Shown here: positions 1 to 6,965 of the stretch, in pieces
How positions within the stretch are numbered: the stretch's first letter is position 1
How the letters are laid out: the number at the start of each line of letters is the position of its first letter
Assembly (NCBI GenBank): GCA_020444165.1
Contig: JAHLLK010000006.1
Location: forward strand, 1 to 64,000
Length of the DNA: 64,000 bases
Origin: Deltaproteobacteria bacterium
GTDB taxonomy: Bacteria > Desulfobacterota > Desulfarculia > Desulfarculales > Desulfarculaceae
Direction: 5' to 3'
Notes under the pieces: generated by a model
What the model saw: only the letters and a program-made list of their open reading frames with translations
The model's database searches: none
Told to the model about the DNA's origin: nothing
Made by a program: the position numbers and the translations under genes

Positions 1-137
1 CTCTAGTATAGCTTAACATTCTCCCGGTTGCCATGTTCCATGCGGATAGGCTCATTTTACTATTTGTAAGCAACACGTAGTTTTTCAGTATTAATTTTTG
101 TAAATTTTATGTCCTTCTCGACATATCTCTCTAAAAA

Positions 138-425
138 GTGTCGTTATGTCTCTACCCCATCTTCCCACCGCGCCGCCAGGGCCAGGCGAGACTTTGCTTG
201 GGCGTTGCTCCCGGACAAATCTTCCGGCAGTGCCTTAACCTCTCCCGGGCGCGGACGCTCTCCGGCCTGGGCCGGGACATCCTCCGCCAGCTCGCCGACG
301 AGGGGGAGATCATCTGCGGGCGCACGCCCGGCGGCCACCGCCGCTGGAACCGCGAATCCCTGGATGCCTATCTCAGCCGGGGTGAGATCCAAGCCCTTGC
401 CATCGCCAGGAGCCTGGGCCTGTGA
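138..425 (+). CDS. Excisionase/MerR-like helix-turn-helix protein, element remnant
   Basis: The C-terminal half (about residues 40-85) reads like a winged helix-turn-helix excisionase or MerR DNA-binding domain: it has a helix, then a turn ending in RTPGGHRRW, which is the hallmark of that fold, followed by a final helix. The first 35 residues have no recognisable features and the GTG at 138 has no clear ribosome binding site, so the true start may lie further in or the gene may be truncated. It lies 14 bases upstream of an integrase N-terminal remnant, which is the usual excisionase-integrase order. Family known: small recombination directionality factors. Inferred: relic of an older integration module. 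Confidence 0.45.
   Translation: MSLCLYPIFPPRRQGQARLCLGVAPGQIFRQCLNLSRARTLSGLGRDILRQLADEGEIICGRTPGGHRRWNRESLDAYLSRGEIQALAIARSLGL
155..226 (+). repeat. Imperfect direct repeat, copy 1
   Basis: About 70 bases starting CCCCATCTTCCCACCGCG recur imperfectly at 624-697. The match is strongest over the first 50 bases, including an identical GGGCCAGGCGAGA block. The copy overlaps the first excisionase-like frame, so the left part of the element appears to have been duplicated and then degraded. Confidence 0.6.
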
Positions 426-439
426 CCGGGAGGCTCACC

Positions 440-538
440 ATGCCCAGACTCTATCAGGACAAGACCTGGGGGACCTGGTATATCGAGGTCGAGCGGGGCA
501 AGTGCCGCTCACTGCGCACCAAGAACAAGGCCGAGTGA
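440..538 (+). pseudogene. Integrase N-terminal remnant (32 codons)
   Basis: An ATG at 440 opens a 32-residue peptide beginning MPRLYQDKTWGTWYIEV, which resembles the N-terminal arm-binding start of phage-type tyrosine recombinases. It ends at a TGA at 536-538. No core-binding or catalytic domain follows in any frame before the second repeat copy at 624. It is best read as the decayed 5' end of an earlier integrase next to an excisionase-like frame. Being so short, it could also be a chance frame. Confidence 0.4.
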
Positions 539-623
539 TCGTAGCGAAGTAGAATTGTTGGTGAGGCGATAGCACTTTTTTGCAGGCTTGACAGGCTCTC
601 CTCTCCTGTGCCTTAATCATCTC

Positions 624-697
624 ACCCCATCTTTCCATCGCGCCGCCCGGGCCAGGCGAGACCTGGCTTGGGCGAAGCTATTTCCCCGCAAATCCTG
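624..697 (+). repeat. Imperfect direct repeat, copy 2
   Basis: Second copy of the repeat at 155-226. Together the copies bracket the remnant integrase start. The stretch 539-879 holds no gene I can support beyond this repeat; the short open frames in it look degenerate. Confidence 0.6.
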
Positions 698-879
698 GCT
701 CAAATGGCCTGGGGGCCGTCCATGCGCGGCCGGCTGGCGGGTGCTCCGTGCGGCCTGCCCCAGGGCTTACAGCCTCACGGGCTCCGCCTACCAGGCAATA
801 GCCCCCTGGAACACGTCCCGGCTCGCGGCCTCGCGGCCATGCTCCCAAGGTTCCGGCTCCTCCGGACCGGGGTGCTCTG

Positions 880-1296
880 ATGCAGGGCCTGGCCCCCACC
901 GCGCGCTGGTACACCGCCGAGGAGGTTTCCGCCTGCCTGCCCGGCATTGCGCCCCGTATGGTCCGCGCTGAGTATGCTATTTATGGTGGCATTGACCGGG
1001 GGCCCGGTCGCAAGCCGCGGTTCCTGTTCCCCCCCAACTGGCAGGAGGTGTGGCGGCGTGGGTGCGGAGTCCGTGCAGACCAGGTCCGGGGTGCGCTGGC
1101 GATTTCGCCGCACGGTGGGCGGCCGGCGCCTGAGGAGCCGGGCGATCTACCTGACCAAACGCGAGGCTCAGAGCGCCGAGGGACGGGCCGTGGCCCACTA
1201 CGAGGCCACCGGGGAGGTGATAGCCGAGTGGCAGCAGTCCCACCAGGAGGACGAGCCGTGCGAGAGCGTTTCAACGCTCTTTGCGCGCTGGATTAA
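880..1296 (+). CDS. Excisionase-like DNA-binding protein, 3' end probably out of register
   Basis: An ATG at 880 overlaps an upstream TGA. The first 62 residues resemble a winged-helix excisionase: a WYTAEEV opening, then helix, basic turn (GRKPRFLFPP) and a final NWQEVWRRG helix. After about residue 62 the frame overlaps the integrase start at 1058 for some 240 bases and becomes Pro/Gly/Arg-rich, so this part looks like translation of the integrase in another frame. The ancestral stop has probably been lost, or a frameshift lies near 1060. The annotated extent is the open frame; only 880-1065 carries family-like sequence. Confidence 0.45.
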   Translation: MQGLAPTARWYTAEEVSACLPGIAPRMVRAEYAIYGGIDRGPGRKPRFLFPPNWQEVWRRGCGVRADQVRGALAISPHGGRPAPEEPGDLPDQTRGSERRGTGRGPLRGHRGGDSRVAAVPPGGRAVRERFNALCALD

Positions 1297-2122
1297 GTGG
1301 CTCTCGCTCCACCGCTCCCCGCGCCATGCCACCGATATGCAGGGCCTCTTGGGCCGGGCCCTGGCCCAGGCCCCGGAGTTTGCCGATCTCCCCGCCGACC
1401 GGCTCACCACCGCGAACGTGGAGGCCTGGGCCGAACGCTGGGCCAAGGATCTGACCGGGCGGGGGAGGACCCGCCACGAAGTGAACAAGTTCCTCCGCTA
1501 CGCCCAGACCGCCTTCAACGCGCCCTGGGGATCCCGCCGCGCCGAACGCGAATATTCCCGCAATCCCTTTGCCCACGTTGACCGCTTCTCGGTCCAGCGC
1601 ACCGCCAAATACGTGCCTACCGCGGCGGAGGTGGCGGCCGTGCGCCTGGCGGCCGAGGGCGAGTTCCGGTTGTACCTGGAGCTGCTACTGGAGACGGGGG
1701 CCCGGCCCAGCGAAGGGCTGAACCTGGCCTGGGCGGAAGTGCGCCACCGGGCCGACCCGCCCAGCGTGGTGCTCTACACCCAGAAGTCCCGGGGCGGCAA
1801 CCGGGTTCCCCGCCGCCTGGGCGTCTCGCCCGAACTGGCCGAACGCTTCACCGCCTGGCGGCGCGCCCAGGGACCGGGCGCCACCTACGTTTTCCGGCAA
1901 GCCGAGCAAGATGCCGGGCACCATTTGATCTGGACCCGCAAGCAGCATCTGGCGGCGTGCAAACAAGCCGGCGTGGGCTACTACCCGGTGGGCTGCTACC
2001 GGCACTACTACGCCAGCCGCCTGGCCCACGAGGGCGTCCCCCTGACCACCATCCAAGCCAAGCTGGGCCACTCCCAGGCCACCACCACCAACAATTATCT
2101 TCAGGAATTGCTGGGCGTCTGA
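1058..2122 (+). CDS. Tyrosine recombinase / integrase
   Basis: Site-specific recombinase of the phage integrase family, about 354 residues. GTG 1058 is chosen because AGGAGG sits at 1043-1048; the open frame extends upstream to 947 but that part is unlike an integrase. An N-terminal arm-type region is followed by a core-binding domain and a C-terminal catalytic domain. Visible catalytic elements are Arg in TGARPSE, a Lys in the YTQKSRGG strand, Arg-His in CYRHYYAS, His in KLGHS and the nucleophile Tyr in NNYLQ. The His that normally begins the HxxR motif is Gly here (GCYR). The gene ends 74 bases from the 3' end of tRNA-Arg, the typical arrangement for an element integrated at a tRNA. Confidence 0.88.
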   Translation: MGAESVQTRSGVRWRFRRTVGGRRLRSRAIYLTKREAQSAEGRAVAHYEATGEVIAEWQQSHQEDEPCESVSTLFARWIKWLSLHRSPRHATDMQGLLGRALAQAPEFADLPADRLTTANVEAWAERWAKDLTGRGRTRHEVNKFLRYAQTAFNAPWGSRRAEREYSRNPFAHVDRFSVQRTAKYVPTAAEVAAVRLAAEGEFRLYLELLLETGARPSEGLNLAWAEVRHRADPPSVVLYTQKSRGGNRVPRRLGVSPELAERFTAWRRAQGPGATYVFRQAEQDAGHHLIWTRKQHLAACKQAGVGYYPVGCYRHYYASRLAHEGVPLTTIQAKLGHSQATTTNNYLQELLGV

Positions 2123-2195
2123 GATCCGATTTGCCATATGTTGCCAGGCAAACCGGCTCACCCCGAGGCCCATAAAGGTATGTAGTTGATTTTAT

Positions 2196-2272
2196 TGGCA
2201 TGCCTGGAGGGATTCGAACCCCCGACCCGCGGCTTAGAAGGCCGCTGCTCTGTCCAACTGAGCTACAGGCAC
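2196..2272 (-). tRNA. tRNA-Arg (anticodon TCT)
   Basis: Read on the minus strand: a 7-bp acceptor stem (GTGCCTG paired with CAGGCAT, closing in a G-U pair), a D arm, an anticodon loop CTTCTAA with TCT at 2236-2238, a T arm with GGTTCGAATCC, discriminator G and an encoded CCA at 2196-2198. The 3' end points at the integrase, so it is the likely attachment site of the element. Confidence 0.95.
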
Positions 2273-2458
2273 GCGTGGGTCTCCTATTTTAACGCCCGCG
2301 GCGGGGATGTAAAGGGTTGGGTGGGCCGAGACGGTAGGGTATCCAGGCAGTTCCCCGCCCCCGGGTGGGGCTCCCGCGTCTCCCGCCCCCTCTCTCCCCT
2401 CCCCCACCCCCCTCGGTTTCGGCGCAGCCGAAACCGGCGAGTTTTCTTGGGGGGGTCC

Positions 2459-2493
2459 GGGGGGGCTTTCTTTTCCCAAAAGAAAGCCCCCCC
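2459..2493. terminator. 16-bp perfect palindrome, terminator-like
   Basis: Arms GGGGGGGCTTTCTTTT (2459-2474) and its exact complement (2478-2493) flank a 3-base loop. It lies between the tRNA and alr. The preceding TTTTCTTGGGGGGG resembles the lead-in of the G-run palindrome family found elsewhere in the window, so it may be a diverged member. Confidence 0.55.
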
Positions 2494-2566
2494 GGCATCT
2501 CCCAATAAACTCCCCCGGCATCTCCCCATAAACTCCCCCGGCTTCTTCCCCAATAAAGCTCCCCCC
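2494..2566 (+). repeat. Three short tandem repeats (23, 23 and 27 bases)
   Basis: Units at 2494-2516, 2517-2539 and 2540-2566 share the pattern GGC-TCTCCCC-ATAAA-CTCCCCC. The first two differ at a single position. There is no spacer between units. Confidence 0.7.
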
Positions 2567-2622
2567 ACCTCAGCTTGCTAATGGGGGGAGGGTGGGTTAG
2601 AACACTGGGTGGGAGGTGCTAG

Positions 2623-3768
2623 ATGAGTCCCGTGGTGGTCAGTCCGCACAATCGGTGTTGGGTGGATTTGGAGGCTTTGGCCTGGAACTTGGCCGAGTTG
2701 CGGGCGGGTTTGCCCCGGGGGGTGCGGGTGGCCGGGGTGGTGAAGGCGGATGCCTACGGGCATGGGCTGTTGCCGGTGGCGCGGCGCTTGAAGGCGGCCG
2801 GGGCGGAAGCTTTGGCCGTGGCGCTGGTGGGCGAGGCCGCGGCGCTCAGGCGGGGGGGTGTGGCCGGGCCCATTCTGGTGCTGTTGGGCCTGGCCCCGGG
2901 CGAGGCGCGCCGGGCGGCGGAAATGGGGCTCACCCCGGTGCTTTATCGCCGGGAGGACCTGGCGGCTTTCGCGGCGGCCGGGCGGGCCGCGGGCCGGGAG
3001 GTCGCGTGCCACCTCAAGGTGGACACGGGCATGGGCCGCCTGGGGGTGACTCCGGCCGAGGCGCTGGAGGTGCTGGCCTGGTCCCGGGAGCAGGAGGGGC
3101 TGGTGGTGAGCGGGTTGGTGAGCCATTTGGCCACCAGCGGCGACCCGGAGAGCGCCTTGGCCAAGAGGCAGGCGGCCTTGTTCGACGAGCTTTTGACCGA
3201 GGCGCGGGCCCGGGGGTTTGTCCTGGCCGACTCCAGCCTGTGCGGCAGCGGCGGGGCTCTGGCGCCGCCGCCGGCCGCGCCGGGGCCGCCGGCCCTGGTG
3301 CGCCTGGGGGTGTCCCTCTATGGCGGGCTGCCGGACCCGGCCTCGGCCGGGGTGGCGCGGCTGGCCGGGGTGATGAGCTATCAGAGCCGGCTCATCTCGG
3401 TCAAGCCGGTGGCGGCCGGGGCCACGGTGAGCTATGGGGCCACCTGGACCGCGCCCGCGGACACCTGGCTGGGGGTGGTGCCGGCGGGTTACGCCGAGGG
3501 CTACCCGCGCGCCGCCTCGGGCCGGGCCTGGATGCTGGTGGACGGCCAGCGTGTCCCCGTGCGGGGGCGGGTGTGCATGAACCTCACCGTGGTGGATATG
3601 GGCGGACTGGCCCGGATTCCGGCGGTGGGGGCGCCGGTGGTGCTGTTGGGCCGCCAGGGCGCGGACGAGATCGGCCTGGAGGAGCTGGCCGGCTGGGCTG
3701 ATACCATAGGGTATGAAGTGACTTGCCGCCTGGGCGCGGCCAACCGGCGGCGTTATCGCCGCGCTTGA
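2623..3768 (+). CDS. alr: Alanine racemase
   Basis: PLP-dependent interconversion of L- and D-alanine in the cytoplasm, supplying D-Ala for peptidoglycan. 381 residues, the normal family length. The N-terminal TIM barrel carries the cofactor motif VVKADAYGHG with the PLP lysine at K41. The C-terminal beta domain carries the second catalytic residue, Tyr271 in VSYGATW. GYAEGYPR and the metal-neighbour CMN loop, near residue 312, are also family signatures. The gene stands apart from the integrative element and precedes a Cys-rich mini-gene and argS on the same strand. Confidence 0.96.
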   Translation: MSPVVVSPHNRCWVDLEALAWNLAELRAGLPRGVRVAGVVKADAYGHGLLPVARRLKAAGAEALAVALVGEAAALRRGGVAGPILVLLGLAPGEARRAAEMGLTPVLYRREDLAAFAAAGRAAGREVACHLKVDTGMGRLGVTPAEALEVLAWSREQEGLVVSGLVSHLATSGDPESALAKRQAALFDELLTEARARGFVLADSSLCGSGGALAPPPAAPGPPALVRLGVSLYGGLPDPASAGVARLAGVMSYQSRLISVKPVAAGATVSYGATWTAPADTWLGVVPAGYAEGYPRAASGRAWMLVDGQRVPVRGRVCMNLTVVDMGGLARIPAVGAPVVLLGRQGADEIGLEELAGWADTIGYEVTCRLGAANRRRYRRA

Positions 3769-3854
3769 CCGCTTCTCCCCGGGTGGGTATTAATTGGTGT
3801 TCGATCAGCACCGCCCGCACATCGCTCCATTGCCTATTTTAAGGATGCGTAGAC

Positions 3855-4022
3855 ATGGATTCCCTGCCGAAACCCCCCATCGCCCAGCACACCCGGACCA
3901 TGTGCGCGGTGTGCGCCTGGCGCGAGACCTGCAAGAAAAAGTTCTCCTACGAGCAAGGGGGCACGGTGAAATGCCCGGACTACACGCGTGACGCCTCCCT
4001 GCCGCCGGAGCCGGAAGAATAG
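3855..4022 (+). CDS. Small four-cysteine protein upstream of argS
   Basis: A 55-residue protein starting at ATG 3855 and ending two bases before the argS start, so the two are probably translated together. It holds four cysteines: a CAVC pair (residues 17 and 20), C26 and C40, arranged like a small zinc or iron-sulfur site, with a short basic stretch CKKKF and an acidic tail. No family with a known function is recognised. Its codon use matches its neighbours and it follows the frame cleanly, so it is likely a real gene rather than a leader. Metal binding is inferred only from the cysteines. Confidence 0.7.
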   Translation: MDSLPKPPIAQHTRTMCAVCAWRETCKKKFSYEQGGTVKCPDYTRDASLPPEPEE

Positions 4023-4024
4023 AC

Positions 4025-5692
4025 ATGAAGAACAAATTGCGCCGCGCCCTCTTGGGGGCCCTCACCCGGGCCTGCCAGGCGGGCGACCTGCCGCCGGTGG
4101 AGGATCTGCCGGCCTTCAACCTGGAGAACCCCCGCCAGGCCGAGCACGGGGACCTGGCCGCCAACCTGGCCATGCAACTGGGCAAGCCCTGCCGCAAGAA
4201 GCCCCGGGACATCGCCGATATCCTGGTGCGCCATCTGGGCGACGCCGGGGGGCTGTTGACCCGGGTGGAGGTGGCCGGGCCCGGCTTTCTGAACCTGTTC
4301 ATCCGCCCCGGAGCCTGGTTCGAGGGGCTGAACGAGATCCTGACCTCGGGCCCGGACTACGGCCGCGGCGACTGGGGCGGCGGCGTAAAGGTGCTGTTGG
4401 AGTTCGTGTCGGCCAACCCCACCGGGCCCTTGCACGTGGGTCACGGCCGCGGCGCGGTCTTGGGCGACACCCTGGCCCGGCTCTTGGCCTTCAGCGGCCA
4501 TGCCGTGGACACGGAGTACTACATCAACGACGCGGGCAACCAGATGGCCACCCTGGGCCGCTCGGTGCTGGCCCGGGCCCGGGAGATCGAGGGCTCCACG
4601 GAGCCGTTCCCGGACAACCACTACCGCGGCGACTACATCAAGGACATCGCCCGGGAGCTTTTGGCCCAACGGCCGGACCTCACCGCCCTGGACCCCGAGG
4701 TCGCCGTGCCCCTGGCCACGGATTACGCCGGCGGCGTGATCCTGGAGGGCATCAAGGAGGACCTGGCCGCCTTCCAGGTGAGCTTCACCCGCTATTACAG
4801 CGAGCGCACCCTGGTGGAGGGCGGCGCGGTGGAGCGGGGCTTCCAGGCGCTGCGGGAGCGGGATTACCTCTACGAGGATGAAGGGGCCCTGTGGTTCCGG
4901 GCCACGGATTTCGGCGACGAAAAGGACCGGGTGGTGCGGCGCGGGAACGGTGAGACCACCTATTTCGCCAGCGACATCGCCTATCACCTGGACAAGTTCG
5001 CCCGGGGCTATGGCCGGCTCATCGACATCTGGGGCGCGGACCACCACGGCTACATCGCCCGGGTCAAGGCGGCGATCCAGGGCTTGGACCACGCGCCCGA
5101 GGATCTGGATGTGCTGCTGGTGCAGATGGTGAACCTGCTGCGGGCCGGGGAGCCGGTGGCCATGTCCACCCGCTCCGGCGAGTTCGTGACCCTGAAGGAA
5201 GTGGTGGACGAGGTGGGCTCGGACAGCGCCCGCTTCATCTTCCTCACCCGCCGCTCCGACGCCCAACTGGACTTCGACCTGGAGGTGGCCAAGGAAAAGT
5301 CCCTGGACAACCCGGTGTACTACGTGCAGTACGCGCACACCCGGGTGGCCGCGGTGCGCCGGAAGGCGGCCGAGCAGGGCTTCACCCCGCCGGCCGCGGG
5401 CGCGGCGGATCTCTCCCGCCTGGGTGAGGACAAGGAAATCGACTTGGCCAAGCGCCTGAACCAGTTCGCCGAGGCGGTGGAGTCGGCCGCCAGGAACCTG
5501 GAGCCGCACCGCCTCACCTATTACCTCACCGAGCTGGCCGGGGCGTTCCACAGCTATTACAACAGCCACCAGATCCTGGTGCCCGCTGACCCCGCCCTGG
5601 CCGGCGCCCGTTTCACCCTGGCCGGCGCGGTGGGCCAGGTGCTGGCCAACGGCCTGGGGCTCTTGGGCGTGGCCGCGCCGGAGAGCATGTAG
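4025..5692 (+). CDS. argS: Arginyl-tRNA synthetase
   Basis: Class I aminoacyl-tRNA synthetase charging tRNA-Arg. 555 residues. An N-terminal Add1 domain (about 1-100) is followed by the catalytic Rossmann fold with the HIGH signature as HVGHGRG in SANPTGPLHVGHGRG, then the KMSKS-region equivalent MSTRSG, and a C-terminal anticodon-binding DALR domain ending in GLGLLGVAAPESM. ATG 4025 follows the mini-gene stop by two bases. The SPOR-domain gene begins six bases after the stop, indicating an operon. Confidence 0.97.
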   Translation: MKNKLRRALLGALTRACQAGDLPPVEDLPAFNLENPRQAEHGDLAANLAMQLGKPCRKKPRDIADILVRHLGDAGGLLTRVEVAGPGFLNLFIRPGAWFEGLNEILTSGPDYGRGDWGGGVKVLLEFVSANPTGPLHVGHGRGAVLGDTLARLLAFSGHAVDTEYYINDAGNQMATLGRSVLARAREIEGSTEPFPDNHYRGDYIKDIARELLAQRPDLTALDPEVAVPLATDYAGGVILEGIKEDLAAFQVSFTRYYSERTLVEGGAVERGFQALRERDYLYEDEGALWFRATDFGDEKDRVVRRGNGETTYFASDIAYHLDKFARGYGRLIDIWGADHHGYIARVKAAIQGLDHAPEDLDVLLVQMVNLLRAGEPVAMSTRSGEFVTLKEVVDEVGSDSARFIFLTRRSDAQLDFDLEVAKEKSLDNPVYYVQYAHTRVAAVRRKAAEQGFTPPAAGAADLSRLGEDKEIDLAKRLNQFAEAVESAARNLEPHRLTYYLTELAGAFHSYYNSHQILVPADPALAGARFTLAGAVGQVLANGLGLLGVAAPESM

Positions 5693-5698
5693 ACGGGC

Positions 5699-6364
5699 AT
5701 GGAGGGGGAACGGGGCAAACCGCGCGGCCCTTCGCCCGCGGGGGTCTGGGCCCGCCGGGGCCTCACCCTGCTGATGATCGGCTGGGCTTTTGCCCTGGGG
5801 ATCATGGTGGGCCAGGGCTATCTGGTTTCCCCGGATCAGGTGGCCTGGCTCAAGGAGCACACCGGCCTGGACCGGGTCATGGCCCCGCCGCCGCCGCCGG
5901 TGCCGGAGACCCGCGCCCCGGATCTGGATTTCTACCAGAGCGTGGAAAAGACCGGCGGCCTGGTGCCGCCGCCGCCGCCGGCCGAAGTGGTGATCAAGCC
6001 CACCGCCGTGCCCACCCCGGCGGCCGTGGCCGCGGCCACGCCTTCCCCGGCCCGGCCGGCCGCACCCGTGCCTCCCCCGGCCGCCGCGCCGGTCGCGGGG
6101 CCCTCCGCTCCCGCCGCCATGGCCAGCGGCACCTACACCGTGCAGGTGGCCTCGTTCAAGGACGAGAAGCAGGCCCAAGACCTGGTGCGCCGTCTGGCCC
6201 AGGCCGGGCATCCGGCCTATTTGAAGGCCACCGAGGTGAGCGGGGTGGGCAACCGCTACCGGGTGCGGGTGGGGCCCTACTATGACAAGACCCTGGCCCA
6301 GTTGGCGGCCAGCCGCATCCGGCTGCAGGAACGCCTGGCCGCCTACGTCACCCAGATGGAGTGA
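5699..6364 (+). CDS. SPOR-domain membrane protein (FtsN/DedD-like)
   Basis: A 221-residue bitopic protein. A short cytoplasmic N-terminus precedes one membrane helix (about residues 22-45), then a long Pro/Ala-rich periplasmic linker, and a C-terminal SPOR domain (about 143-221, from TYTVQVASFKDEKQA to AAYVTQME). SPOR domains bind denuded glycan strands at division septa, so a role in cell division or cell-wall remodelling is likely. It starts six bases after argS; this arrangement recurs in related bacteria. The linker contains low-complexity Ala-Pro runs with no other domain. Confidence 0.88.
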   Translation: MEGERGKPRGPSPAGVWARRGLTLLMIGWAFALGIMVGQGYLVSPDQVAWLKEHTGLDRVMAPPPPPVPETRAPDLDFYQSVEKTGGLVPPPPPAEVVIKPTAVPTPAAVAAATPSPARPAAPVPPPAAAPVAGPSAPAAMASGTYTVQVASFKDEKQAQDLVRRLAQAGHPAYLKATEVSGVGNRYRVRVGPYYDKTLAQLAASRIRLQERLAAYVTQME

Positions 6365-6511
6365 GGCCGGGCCGGCCGGGTGGGGAGGGGGGGTTCTGTT
6401 TTGACCCCGGGCCCCCCAAGAGCTACAATCCAGAAAAGGCGCCCAACTTGCGCGCCGCCTTCCGCGGGTGGCTCGCCACCCGTCAGCCCCGCGAGGAGGA
6501 GCCAAGGCCAC

Positions 6512-6964
6512 ATGATCCGCCGCGCCACCCAAGACGACGTCCGCTTCATCCACGGGCTTCTGGCCCAGTTCGGCAGCGAGGGCCGGCTGTTGGCCCGGCC
6601 GCTCACCGAGTTGTACGAGTGCCTCCGGGATTACATGGTGGCCGAAGACGACCGGGGGCGGCGGGTGGGCACCTGCGCCCTGCATCTGTGCTGGGAGGAC
6701 CTGGCCGAGGTCAGGAGCCTGGCCGTGTTGCCCGAGCGCCAAGGCGAGCACTGGGGCACCCGGCTGGTGGAGGCCTGCTGTTCCGAGGCCATCACCCTGG
6801 GCTTCCGCAAGGTCTTCGCCCTCACCTACGAGCCGGAGTTTTTCGCCCACATGGGCTTTGCCGAAGTGGACAAGGGGCTGTTGCCCAACAAGATCTGGGC
6901 CGACTGCCTGAAGTGTGTGAAGTTCCCCGATTGCGACGAAACCGCCATGCTCATGGAGTTGTAA
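6512..6964 (+). CDS. GNAT N-acetyltransferase, short ArgA-like (N-acetylglutamate synthase type)
   Basis: A 150-residue GNAT-fold enzyme. ATG 6512 is preferred: GAGGAGGA lies at 6492-6499 and the upstream extension is low-complexity. It matches the short stand-alone form of N-acetylglutamate synthase common in Deltaproteobacteria and actinobacteria: MIRRATQDDV opening, CALHLCWEDLAEVRSLAV as the acetyl-CoA strand, then FALTYEPEFFAHMGF and a C-terminal CxxCxxxxxC cluster ending in PDCDETAM. It probably acetylates glutamate as the first step of arginine synthesis, which fits argJ at 24038. Its substrate is inferred from family resemblance. Confidence 0.8.
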   Translation: MIRRATQDDVRFIHGLLAQFGSEGRLLARPLTELYECLRDYMVAEDDRGRRVGTCALHLCWEDLAEVRSLAVLPERQGEHWGTRLVEACCSEAITLGFRKVFALTYEPEFFAHMGFAEVDKGLLPNKIWADCLKCVKFPDCDETAMLMEL

Positions 6965-6965
6965 A

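Larger units (their letters stand above)
2273..2622. other. Gene-free stretch with hairpins and short tandem repeats
   Basis: No gene is supported. It contains a hairpin of GGTTTCGGC and GCCGAAACC at 2414-2434, the long palindrome at 2459-2493 and the tandem repeats at 2494-2566, all GC-skewed runs typical of the other intergenic gaps in this window. Confidence 0.6.

Noticed and set aside
947..1057. Longer integrase start at 947
   Set aside because: The added residues are unlike integrases and there is a strong ribosome binding site for GTG 1058.
2494..2566. CRISPR array
   Set aside because: The repeat units are adjacent without spacers and the array has only three units.
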